Positions 1-6,349 are shown, counted from the first letter of the stretch. The stretch: 8,168 nucleotides of DNA from Acidimicrobiia bacterium (GCA_003230435.1 QIDW01000464.1:1-8168), one strand, 5' to 3'. Numbers and translations are program-made. Notes: generated by a model from the letters alone, not told the origin.

Positions 1-263
1 GGACCCAGCGCCGGGTCGAGAAGGCATGGATCAAGATGGACCGGCTCGGCATCCGAGCCGAGCGGCTCCAGCTCGAGTGGATCAGCGCCGCCGAGGGCCA
101 GAAGTTTGCCAGGGTGATGCGGGAACTCGAGGAGTTGAGGGGCCTGGTCACTCCCGAGGAGGTCGCCGAGGCCCAGAGCATTCTCGAGGCCGAGATCGCC
201 AAGCAGGAGCGCCGCAAGAACAGGAAGACGACCAAGGTGGAGAAGGAGCCCGTGACTGCATGA
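1..263 (+). CDS. FlpD/MvhD-family hydrogenase or heterodisulfide reductase iron-sulfur subunit, C-terminal part (5' truncated by window edge)
   Basis: The reading frame is open from the left edge (first full codon at position 3) to a TGA at 261-263 and shows 86 residues. The stretch RRVEKAWIKMDRLGI followed by RLQLEWISAAEGQKFARVM matches the C-terminal pattern I know for the FlpD/MvhD family, where a helix precedes a 'GI..ERL...WISAAEG..FA' motif. In that family the small [2Fe-2S] subunit passes electrons between a hydrogenase or formate dehydrogenase and HdrA-type flavoproteins in the cytoplasm. The cluster-binding cysteines lie N-terminal in the family; no cysteine occurs in the visible part. 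After the domain comes a charged tail with a lysine/arginine-rich stretch. The internal ATG at 36 is not the start, because homology and the open frame continue upstream. Its stop overlaps the start of the next gene (ATGA), so the two are probably co-translated. Family call is from remembered motifs. Confidence 0.72.
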   Translation, partial: TQRRVEKAWIKMDRLGIRAERLQLEWISAAEGQKFARVMRELEELRGLVTPEEVAEAQSILEAEIAKQERRKNRKTTKVEKEPVTA

Positions 264-430
264 GCGCCACCGTCAAGCCCTTCTACTGTCTCCGTTGTGG
301 GCACCGCTACCGGGCCGAGCACGAAAAGGGGATCGTCGTCGAACGGAGTTGTCCCAAGTGCAGCAGTAATAGCGTACGCCTCGTACCCCAGGAGGGCGCC
401 GGGCGAGGCGCTTCCACCGACGACGACTGA
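260..430 (+). CDS. small zinc-ribbon protein (56 aa)
   Basis: ATG at 260 overlaps the TGA of the upstream FlpD-like gene as ATGA, a typical translational coupling, and the frame ends with TGA at 428-430. A much longer frame begins at 26, but that part is out of frame with the FlpD-like gene and reads as shadow sequence, so the 260 start is preferred. The 56-residue product has two CxxC pairs, C10-L-R-C13 and C31-P-K-C34, separated by 17 residues, with aromatic and basic residues around the first knuckle; this is a rubredoxin/zinc-ribbon type metal site, probably zinc. The tail is acidic (TDDD). It has no signal peptide or membrane segment, so it should be cytosolic. Its role is unknown; the coupling suggests an accessory or assembly role for the redox complex that the FlpD-like subunit belongs to. 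That role is inference. Confidence 0.75.
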   Translation: MSATVKPFYCLRCGHRYRAEHEKGIVVERSCPKCSSNSVRLVPQEGAGRGASTDDD

Positions 431-433
431 GAG

Positions 434-461
434 CATCCGTCGCACATCCAGTGGACGGGTG
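434..461 (+). terminator. possible hairpin terminator after the FlpD-like/zinc-ribbon genes
   Basis: CATCCGTC (434-441) pairs with GACGGGTG (454-461) over 8 bp including one G-U pair. An inner 3-bp CAC/GTG stem closes a 5-base loop after a one-base bulge. It starts four bases after the zinc-ribbon stop codon. There is no following T-run, so it would be an actinobacterial-style hairpin or merely an mRNA 3' end structure. Found by eye; folding energy not computed. Confidence 0.35.
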
Positions 462-499
462 TCTGAGGCCGGGTAGGGAACCCATGGGCGTCTACGTCG

Positions 500-551
500 T
501 GCGGGTGCCCTGACTCGAACCGGGATGCCTCTCGGCACCAGGTCCTAAACC
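500..551 (-). repeat. left attachment site: displaced 3' half of a tRNA-Leu(UAG) gene
   Basis: Read on the minus strand, this is the distal half of a class II tRNA. Two bases of the anticodon 5' stem are followed by the loop TTTAGGA (anticodon TAG, G at position 37), then the 3' stem CCTGG, a long variable arm TGCC-GAGA-GGCA, the T-loop TTCGAGT, the acceptor 3' strand CACCCGC and discriminator A. CCA is not encoded. The T-stem (CCCGG/CAGGG) contains one G-A mismatch. Sequence upstream on the minus strand (above 551) has no D-arm and no GCGGGTG acceptor strand, so this is not a working tRNA gene. It shares 15 identical bp (537-551 with 6607-6621) with the right copy. A displaced 3' half is what is left at the far end of an element that integrated into a tRNA gene. 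Confidence 0.82.
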
Positions 552-630
552 GTGAGCGCGTCGTTGCGGCTGGTTGCGTTGTGTCTCAGCACGTGGGGGT
601 GAATCCTGCGATTGTTGCGTTTCCGTCCAG

Positions 631-654
631 TTTCGGTGCATCTCGGTGCATCTC
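631..654. repeat. short tandem repeat of 10 bases
   Basis: TTTCGGTGCA is followed directly by TCTCGGTGCA and then TCTC, giving two copies of CGGTGCATCT in tandem 10 bp apart, about one helical turn. The spacing would suit a protein bound on one face of the DNA. It lies 80 bp from the attachment core. Function unknown. Confidence 0.45.
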
Positions 655-676
655 TTCGCTGGGACTACGACGGATT

Positions 677-697
677 CTGGCACCACACCTGGCACCA
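677..697. repeat. 9-bp direct repeat with a 12-bp period, possible integrase arm site or int-tail remnant
   Basis: CTGGCACCA occurs at 677-685 and again at 689-697. It lies 126 bp beyond the left attachment core. The right-hand element has an equivalent pair, also with a 12-bp period, 117 bp beyond its core and inside the last codons of its integrase. On the minus strand this left pair can be read as a four-codon repeat (WCQV WCQN) before a TAG stop, so it could be the last codons of a lost integrase. The positional parallel is seen directly; the function is inference. Confidence 0.4.
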
Positions 698-750
698 AAC
701 ACCAGCCATTCTCATCGGCGGGTTACGCGTGCAAAGGTGTCGTTCTGAGT

Positions 751-761
751 GCGACAGTCGC
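751..761. promoter_or_regulatory. perfect 11-base palindrome upstream of the sigma operon, possible operator
   Basis: GCGAC-A-GTCGC is a perfect inverted repeat with a one-base centre, 59 bp before the chosen sigma-factor start and within the only upstream region available to the operon. It could be an operator or part of the 5' leader. A five-base arm can arise by chance in GC-rich DNA, so confidence is low. Confidence 0.25.
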
Positions 762-820
762 TTCTGGTCATCATTCTTGGTGGCTCGATGGTTTACTTGT
801 TGTGAGAGCCCGGGAGATTG

Positions 821-1279
821 ATGACCGTTGCGGAGTTCGAGGCCTTTGTAAGGAACGCCGAGGGTCGGCTGTCGTTCGCCTTCGCCGCTGCGTATGGCCC
901 AGAGCTCGGACGGGAGGCGACGGCGGAGGCGGTCGCGTATGCGTGGGAGAATTGGGAGCGCCTGTCGAGTATGTCGAATCCGGTGGGGTTTCTGTATCGG
1001 GTCGGTCAGTCTCGAGTTCGTCGGCATCGGAGTTCGACACCTCCGGTTGCTCCGGAGGTGTCCAGCGAACGGGAGCCTTGGATCGAGCCGGGTCTTCCTG
1101 CAGCGTTGGCGTCTCTGTCGGAACGTCAGCGAGTGGCTGTGGTGCTGGTTGAGGGTTTCGGGTGGACCCAGATCGAGGTGGCCGAGTTGACTGGTGTGTC
1201 TCGCTCGTCGGTGCAGAAGCATTTGGGGCGTGGCCTTGCCAAGCTTCGTGACGGTTTGGGGGTGGAGTCCGATGTCTGA
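821..1279 (+). CDS. ECF-type RNA polymerase sigma factor (152 aa)
   Basis: This directs RNA polymerase to a dedicated promoter set. ATG at 821 is preferred over the TTG immediately before it; a GGGAG lies a few bases upstream (812-816). Residues about 5-70 fit sigma region 2 (FEAFVRNAEGRL... then ATAEAVAYAWENWERL and NPVGFLYRVGQSRVRRHR, the usual 'P..wLyrva.n..rr..R' ending). A proline-rich linker follows. Residues about 92-146 fit region 4: LPAALASLSERQRVAVVLVE, then a helix-turn-helix WTQIEVAELTGVSRSSVQKHLGRGLAKLR. The length is at the short end for ECF factors, with no C-terminal extension. The gene overlaps the next by 8 bases (ATG at 1272, stop at 1277-1279), the normal layout for a sigma factor followed by its membrane regulator. 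Autoregulation is likely from family habit but not shown here. Which ECF group it belongs to cannot be told by eye. Confidence 0.88.
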   Translation: MTVAEFEAFVRNAEGRLSFAFAAAYGPELGREATAEAVAYAWENWERLSSMSNPVGFLYRVGQSRVRRHRSSTPPVAPEVSSEREPWIEPGLPAALASLSERQRVAVVLVEGFGWTQIEVAELTGVSRSSVQKHLGRGLAKLRDGLGVESDV

Positions 1280-3203
1280 TCTCGGGACCCAGATCCGAAG
1301 CTATTACGAGGATGTCGTCGAGCGCGTCGATCCGATGACACAACCTCCGATGCCCTCTCAAGAGTCTTCGTATCGGCCGGCTTTGGTTCTGGTCGCGGCT
1401 GTTGTCGCTGTGCTCGTGGTGATCGGTCTTGCTCCGTTCTTGGCGCGGTGGGTGGCTGACGACTCGGTTGTGGATGAGCCCACGACGGTGACGACCTTGC
1501 CGATCTGGCCGATCGTTTCGACAACCGTAGACGCTTCACCACCACCGGATGGCACGGTGTCCGGCTCCCGTATCGGGTTGGATGTCGAATTGATCGAGAT
1601 TGTTGCGGCATCGTGGGGATATGTGGCGGTTGGTTTCGATCCTGAGGATGGTCGCACATCGGCCCTATTTTCGACGGATGCCGCATCGTGGGTTCCGGCA
1701 CCTTTCACCGTCGATACAGGCACCGTCGTGTTGATCGATTCCCTGACGAGTTGGAATGATCAGATACTCGCAATCGGGTTCATTGATGAAGGCGATCCAC
1801 ACGAAGTCACGTTCTTAGTGTTCGCGACATCGAATGGAATGGACTGGGAGCCGATGCCTTTCGACGTAGTCGAGGCACCTGCTGTGATCGCCGGGATCGA
1901 TAGTGAACTCATTCTGACGGAAATCTCCAGACAGGCCGATGGGACCCCGATCTCCACGCAGATACACCGATCGGCCGATGGTGTGACGTGGTCAACAGTT
2001 GAGATTCCACGCGCTCTGATGCAGGACGGAGAGCAATTCCCGTATGTGTTCGACGCCTCTGATGGTGCAATCGGTCTATCAGGCAGAGACAACCGGAACT
2101 CGCTCGTCACTCTGCTGCTCGATGCCGACGGTCAGTGGACCCGAATTGAGCAGGATCTCGGGTGGGACTTCGATCTCAGTAGTGTCACTACAGGACCGAA
2201 CGTGGTGATGGCAACGGGAACAAAGCCGGACGATCGTGTCAATGGCGGCATACCGAGGGAGGGCACGATACTGCTTTGGACGCCCGAGGGATGGCAAGAG
2301 ACCATGAATCTTGGGGCTCTCCAATTTTCCGGCATGACCTATGACGGACACCGATACGTAGCGGTAGGTACTGACGGTGACCGACTGCCAGGTGTCTGGG
2401 AATCATCCGATTGGCTTGCGGATTGGAACCGGATCGTAGGCGGGTCCGACACGCTCACCGAAATGATGCCTGGCCTCATCGGGAAGCCGTGGCCATCGAT
2501 CGAGGAAGTATGGCGGCTACGCGGCTCATATCAGGTCGATTTCATCGAGGAATTCGCTGCTCAAGGCGACGGCGGCGTGATTGTCTCCACTGATCCGGCA
2601 GCGGGAGGCTTGTTGGCATTTGAACAGCATGTGCAGATCGTTGTGACACGGGTGGAGATTACTGAAGCAGGAGCCTCACCATGGTCCAATCCGCCGCTCA
2701 AACAGATCCAGGTGCCAGACGAATTGATCCGCGGATGGTCTGATCCGGAATATCAGGTGTGTCCCGCGCTCGGCTTCATCGATCAGGAGGACGAAGCGTC
2801 GCCACGGCTCGGTGGATACGGAAGCGTCTTGTCGTACGACAATCCGGATGGTCCCGGCTCGCGTGGCGACAGCAGCCCCTGTACCAATTGTGGCCGCTCT
2901 GCCTACGGTGTCTCTCTTGGCCGCGTGTCTTCCCCCGACGACATGCTCAAGGATTGGGCTCGCTGGCCTGCATATCACTTCGACTGGCGTGACGGGAGCA
3001 TGGCCATTATTCGGGCACCGTATGCCTCGGGGCCATACAACGACATAGATCCTGAGACAGGTGAAGCTACAGAACCTACGTGGGACGCCAACGTGTGGTT
3101 CGATGACGATTGTAGCTATGGCGTCTGGTCCAGGCTCAGCTCTGAACACCTACTTGCACTCCTTGAGGACCTCCGCTTTGTTGAAGGTCTGACTCCTCCG
3201 TGA
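1272..3203 (+). CDS. single-pass membrane protein with Asp-box beta-propeller and PASTA-like ectodomain; candidate anti-sigma/sensor (643 aa)
   Basis: ATG at 1272, with GGAG at 1264-1267, sits inside the end of the sigma gene; longer frame upstream is shadow. Residues 1-36 are a short cytoplasmic tail (IRSYYEDVVERVDP) with no His or Cys, so it is not a zinc-type anti-sigma domain. One membrane helix spans about 37-57, followed by a Thr/Pro-rich linker (65-95). Residues about 100-390 form repeated beta units with Asp-box/BNR-like turns: STDAASW, TSNGMDW, SADGVTW, ESSDWLADW. Residues about 397-460 look like one PASTA domain (MPGLIGKPWPSIEEVWRLRG ... VIVSTDPAAGG ... VQIVVTR). The last 180 residues are unassigned, with four cysteines (497, 537, 540, 613). 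Position directly after the sigma gene suggests that it holds and releases that factor; PASTA domains in other proteins bind muropeptides or beta-lactams. The sensor role is inference. The 3' end overlaps the PBP start by 4 bases. Confidence 0.8.
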   Translation: MSDLGTQIRSYYEDVVERVDPMTQPPMPSQESSYRPALVLVAAVVAVLVVIGLAPFLARWVADDSVVDEPTTVTTLPIWPIVSTTVDASPPPDGTVSGSRIGLDVELIEIVAASWGYVAVGFDPEDGRTSALFSTDAASWVPAPFTVDTGTVVLIDSLTSWNDQILAIGFIDEGDPHEVTFLVFATSNGMDWEPMPFDVVEAPAVIAGIDSELILTEISRQADGTPISTQIHRSADGVTWSTVEIPRALMQDGEQFPYVFDASDGAIGLSGRDNRNSLVTLLLDADGQWTRIEQDLGWDFDLSSVTTGPNVVMATGTKPDDRVNGGIPREGTILLWTPEGWQETMNLGALQFSGMTYDGHRYVAVGTDGDRLPGVWESSDWLADWNRIVGGSDTLTEMMPGLIGKPWPSIEEVWRLRGSYQVDFIEEFAAQGDGGVIVSTDPAAGGLLAFEQHVQIVVTRVEITEAGASPWSNPPLKQIQVPDELIRGWSDPEYQVCPALGFIDQEDEASPRLGGYGSVLSYDNPDGPGSRGDSSPCTNCGRSAYGVSLGRVSSPDDMLKDWARWPAYHFDWRDGSMAIIRAPYASGPYNDIDPETGEATEPTWDANVWFDDDCSYGVWSRLSSEHLLALLEDLRFVEGLTPP

Positions 3204-6200
3204 GCAAGTTGAAGCCAGCAAGCAAGTTGGCAGGTGTTGTCGCCGCGGTCGGCGTTGCGGTCGCCACCACCATCTTGATCCTGTCCTCCGGCACCAGTCC
3301 GTCAGCTGTCGATGTTCCGAGTGGGAGCCCCGCATTCGCTGCTGAACGTTTCCTCGCGGCATGGGAGCGTTCTGACTGGGTGACCGTCTCGAGTCTCATG
3401 TCGGTTCCAGAGTCACAGATTGATGAGATGCTTGCAGAGTGGTGGAAGGAGCTCCATGTTGTAGAGGTCCGTTTCACTGCTGGAACCCCTCAGATCATCG
3501 GGCTGATCGCGCAGGTGCCGTTCCACGCTGTCGTCGAGATCGAAGACGTCGGCACATGGGAGTACGACTCCGAGCTCCGCCTTGCCCCGAGCGACGATGA
3601 CTGGGCCATAGTATCGGGCGAGCAGGTAATGCATCCAACACTCAGCTCTGGTGACCGGCTTGATCTGATAGCGGTCTGGCCGCAGCGGGGCCTTATTACC
3701 GATTACGCAGGCCGGCCATTGACTGGGTCGATCCCACGGGTCACGATCGGGCTGGTCCCCGAGCGGATCGTCTCTCGAGAGGAGGTCGCCGCCGCGTTCG
3801 AGGAAGTACTGGATCTGTCAAGCGACGTCATCGACGGTGTTCTTGACAAGCCCGGAGTTCAACCCGACTGGTTCCTACCGGTGACCACCATCGATCGTGA
3901 GGACTATGTGGAGGTCCGGCCCGGTCTGTTCCCGGTCCCGGGCGTGACGTTCCGACTGGAGCCAACCCGGGTAGCCGTTCAGCCGGGAGGGGCTGCTCTA
4001 CTGCTCGGCACGACAGGTGAAGTGACCGCTGAGTCGTTGGCTGCCCTTGGAAGCCCGTACACGGCGCGTTCAATCGTGGGCATATCTGGTCTCGAAGCCT
4101 CCTTCGAACGAGAACTTGCCGGCACACCAACACGACGGATCGTTCGACGTGGCGCTGACGGTTCAATCGACACGATCGCAGCCTTTCCGGGAACACCCGC
4201 ATCTGATCTGCAAACGACGCTGTCAATTGACGTACAACGGGCAGCCGAAACCGCATTGAATGGTATCGGTCTGCCAGCATCGATCGTTGCAATCGACATC
4301 GGCACCGGAGAGATCCGCGCTGCCGCGAGTACCCCAGCGGATGGGCTCAGACGGGCAACGAACGGACAATACCCACCTGCATCAACGTTCAAGATCATCG
4401 TTGCAGCCGCCCTTCTGGAGGACGGACTGGAACTCGACACCGTTGTCTCCTGCCCGAGGGTGGTCAATGTTTCGGGAAAGGAATTCCGAAACGCCGTAAC
4501 ACTGCCGACGTCGATGACCTTCGAAGATGCGTTCGCCCAATCATGCAACACGGCATTCATCCAATTGGCAGCAGATCTCGGACCGGAAGCAATCGCCCAG
4601 ATGGCTCACGGTTTCGGATTCGGCGCGCAGCTTGACATCGGGATACGGGCAGCAGACTCCTCCTTTCCTGTATCCACCGACCCGGTCGAGAACGCGGCAT
4701 CTGCCATTGGACAGGGAAAGGTCCTCGCAAGTCCGCTGAACCTTGCAACGGTTGCAGCAACCGCTGCGTCTGGAGTGTGGCACTCACCGACACTGATCCT
4801 GGGCGCCAATACCGAAGCCGCGGACGTTCTCGATCCGAGTGTCGTCGAACGGTTGCGGTTGATGATGAGGGCAGTCGTCGATCACGGCACCGGTCAGGCG
4901 GCCAGCGTTGCTGGACTGGACATCGCGGGCAAGACCGGAACCGCGCAGATCGCGACGGCAGATGGCCTGGATTCGGTTGCTTGGTTTATTGGGTTCTCCG
5001 GCGAACTGGCGTTCGCGATCAATGTTGAGGGGGGTACCTCAGGCGGCTCGACGGCTGGTCCCATCACAGCTGCATTTGTCGCAGCCCTCGCAGAGCCCAA
5101 CCGTTCGTCGGTTGCCGAATGTGTTGCTGCCGGCTCAGACTGGACCACGTTCCAAGGTGATATGACCCGATCGGGATGCTCACAAGCCGATCCGATCCTC
5201 ACACCAACCACATTGTGGCAAGCCAATGTCGGCATATCGGGATGGTTGAACAGTCCGATCGTCACCAACGGTCTGGTAGTGGTCGGCAGCGCTGGTGACC
5301 GACGCGGCGCTGGCGATGCTGCAGATGGCGTGTACGCACTCGATCTCCGAACGGGCCAAACAGAGTGGCAGTTTGGTGCGTCCAACGACGTGAATGGTGT
5401 CGCCGCGAGCGGGGACCTGATAATTGCGACAGGTGACGAAGGGACCGTGTGGGGTATCGATCTCACGACCGGCCATCAGATCTGGAGTTTCAGCACTGGT
5501 GCGCCTGTGTTCACCAATCCTCTCATCGTTGATGACCTTGTGATTGTCGGAGACGGGTCCGGTGTTCTCTGGGCTCTCAACCTGGACGGGACGGAACGAT
5601 GGCATGCACAACTCGACGGGGCGATCAGAGGCGGTGCCGCGTCCGACGGGACAATGGTGTACGCGATCAGTGACCATGGCGAAGCCACCGCATTCACTCT
5701 CGACGGGTTCCAGATGTGGCGAACACGAATCGAACTCACACGCAAAGATCCGAGCCGTCCCGAAACCAACAAGACGGTACCTGTCACCGTGTACGCCACA
5801 CCCACCGTTGCAGATGACAAACTGATCGTTGCCTACGCCATCGAAGGAGGCCCACAGATACCGGCTCTCATCGCTCTCGATCGATACGTCGGCACGATCC
5901 AGTGGTGGGGCTCAGACCCGAATCAGCCAAGCGACTTCGCCAACCTGCGGAACTCGCCCGCCAGATACGGAGACACCCTCATCATTGCGAGCTCGATCTC
6001 ACGCGGTGTACAAGGAGTCAACGCAACCACCGGTCAGGCAATCTGGGCGACCGAAACTGGAGTCTGGTGTGAGAAACAATGGGCATCTGCCATCGTTGTG
6101 GGAGACCTCGTCGTTCTCCCGCGCCCCGACGGGTCGGTTCAAGCGTTCGATGCCCTCAATGGTGAGACCAGATGGCGAATGGTCCCGGCAGGGTCAAGCG

Positions 6201-6349
6201 AAAACGCGCCGATCTCCAACTGTGTCGGCGATGGGCAACAGGTCCACGATGGCTTCGAGCTGCATGCGTCCATAGCAGTCGCCCCCAACGGCAACCTCGT
6301 CGTTGCATCCACATCCCGAGCTATCTATGTCATAGCCGAAAACCCGTAG
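3200..6349 (+). CDS. class B penicillin-binding protein (MecA-N-like region and transpeptidase) fused to a C-terminal PQQ-type beta-propeller (1049 aa)
   Basis: A D,D-transpeptidase that cross-links peptidoglycan outside the membrane. The start is GTG at 3200 in a GTGA overlap with the preceding stop; there is no good ribosome site, so coupling is likely. Residues about 10-30 form a signal-anchor helix. Residues about 44-145 resemble the NTF2-like MecA N-terminal domain (AERFLAAWERSDW ... WAIV). About 155-335 is the PBP dimerisation region (RGLITDYAGRPL ... ISGLEASFERELAGTP). The transpeptidase, about 355-630, has all three motifs: S395-T-F-K398, S448-C-N450 and K578-T-G-T581, so it should be active. 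Residues about 645-1049 are a PQQ/BamB-like propeller with seven 'vyALDl.tG...W' units near 711, 750, 790, 829, 890, 937 and 980. Ordinary class B PBPs are about 550-750 residues, so the propeller is an addition. There is no frameshift at the junction. A MecA-like N-region on a mobile module suggests beta-lactam tolerance, but resistance cannot be read from sequence. Confidence 0.9.
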   Translation: MSKLKPASKLAGVVAAVGVAVATTILILSSGTSPSAVDVPSGSPAFAAERFLAAWERSDWVTVSSLMSVPESQIDEMLAEWWKELHVVEVRFTAGTPQIIGLIAQVPFHAVVEIEDVGTWEYDSELRLAPSDDDWAIVSGEQVMHPTLSSGDRLDLIAVWPQRGLITDYAGRPLTGSIPRVTIGLVPERIVSREEVAAAFEEVLDLSSDVIDGVLDKPGVQPDWFLPVTTIDREDYVEVRPGLFPVPGVTFRLEPTRVAVQPGGAALLLGTTGEVTAESLAALGSPYTARSIVGISGLEASFERELAGTPTRRIVRRGADGSIDTIAAFPGTPASDLQTTLSIDVQRAAETALNGIGLPASIVAIDIGTGEIRAAASTPADGLRRATNGQYPPASTFKIIVAAALLEDGLELDTVVSCPRVVNVSGKEFRNAVTLPTSMTFEDAFAQSCNTAFIQLAADLGPEAIAQMAHGFGFGAQLDIGIRAADSSFPVSTDPVENAASAIGQGKVLASPLNLATVAATAASGVWHSPTLILGANTEAADVLDPSVVERLRLMMRAVVDHGTGQAASVAGLDIAGKTGTAQIATADGLDSVAWFIGFSGELAFAINVEGGTSGGSTAGPITAAFVAALAEPNRSSVAECVAAGSDWTTFQGDMTRSGCSQADPILTPTTLWQANVGISGWLNSPIVTNGLVVVGSAGDRRGAGDAADGVYALDLRTGQTEWQFGASNDVNGVAASGDLIIATGDEGTVWGIDLTTGHQIWSFSTGAPVFTNPLIVDDLVIVGDGSGVLWALNLDGTERWHAQLDGAIRGGAASDGTMVYAISDHGEATAFTLDGFQMWRTRIELTRKDPSRPETNKTVPVTVYATPTVADDKLIVAYAIEGGPQIPALIALDRYVGTIQWWGSDPNQPSDFANLRNSPARYGDTLIIASSISRGVQGVNATTGQAIWATETGVWCEKQWASAIVVGDLVVLPRPDGSVQAFDALNGETRWRMVPAGSSENAPISNCVGDGQQVHDGFELHASIAVAPNGNLVVASTSRAIYVIAENP

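Larger units (their letters stand above)
552..820. other. non-coding left flank of the island, upstream of the sigma-factor gene
   Basis: No convincing gene. The stretch between the left attachment site and the sigma gene contains three GTTGCG words (563, 573, 614), a 10-base tandem repeat (631-654), a 9-bp direct repeat with a 12-bp period (677-697) and a palindrome (751-761). The repeat cluster next to the attachment core is where integrase arm-type sites or the tail of a lost integrase gene would be expected. The operon promoter must lie in the right part of this stretch, but I see no clear -35/-10 pair, either housekeeping or of the common ECF GGAAC type. Open frames crossing it on both strands are biased by GC content and resemble no protein I know. 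Confidence 0.5.

Noticed and set aside
26..262. Upstream extension of the zinc-ribbon gene to an ATG at 26
   Set aside because: The extension is out of frame with the FlpD-like gene that clearly occupies this DNA and has an Arg/Gly/Glu-rich shadow composition. The ATGA start at 260 explains the gene.
500..551. A complete tRNA-Leu gene at the left or right fragment
   Set aside because: The D-arm and 5' acceptor strand (expected GCGGGTG) are absent upstream of both, and the anticodon 5' stem is not complementary beyond a few bases. Both are 3' halves only.
552..820. CRISPR array or structured RNA beside the attachment site
   Set aside because: The repeats are only 9-10 bases with 10-12 bp periods and two copies each; there are no spacers or long conserved stems.
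574..1152. 192-residue plus-strand open frame starting near the left attachment site
   Set aside because: It runs through the sigma gene in another frame, is rich in Ser/Gly/Cys/Arg without domain patterns, and ends inside region 4. The sigma frame is clearly the real one.
1194..1271. Longer N-terminus of the membrane protein from the start at 1194
   Set aside because: It would overlap 86 bases of the sigma factor's region 4. The ATG at 1272 has a ribosome site and gives the standard short overlap.
665..1361. Long minus-strand frames opposite the sigma gene and its neighbour
   Set aside because: Compositions are Arg/Pro/Ser-rich as expected for antisense of GC-rich coding DNA, with no ribosome sites or motifs. 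Only the last few codons near 665-700 were kept as a possible integrase-tail remnant.
3136..4292. Minus-strand frames opposite the PBP N-terminal half
   Set aside because: These are shadows; no motifs, no ribosome sites, and the plus-strand PBP is continuous through them.
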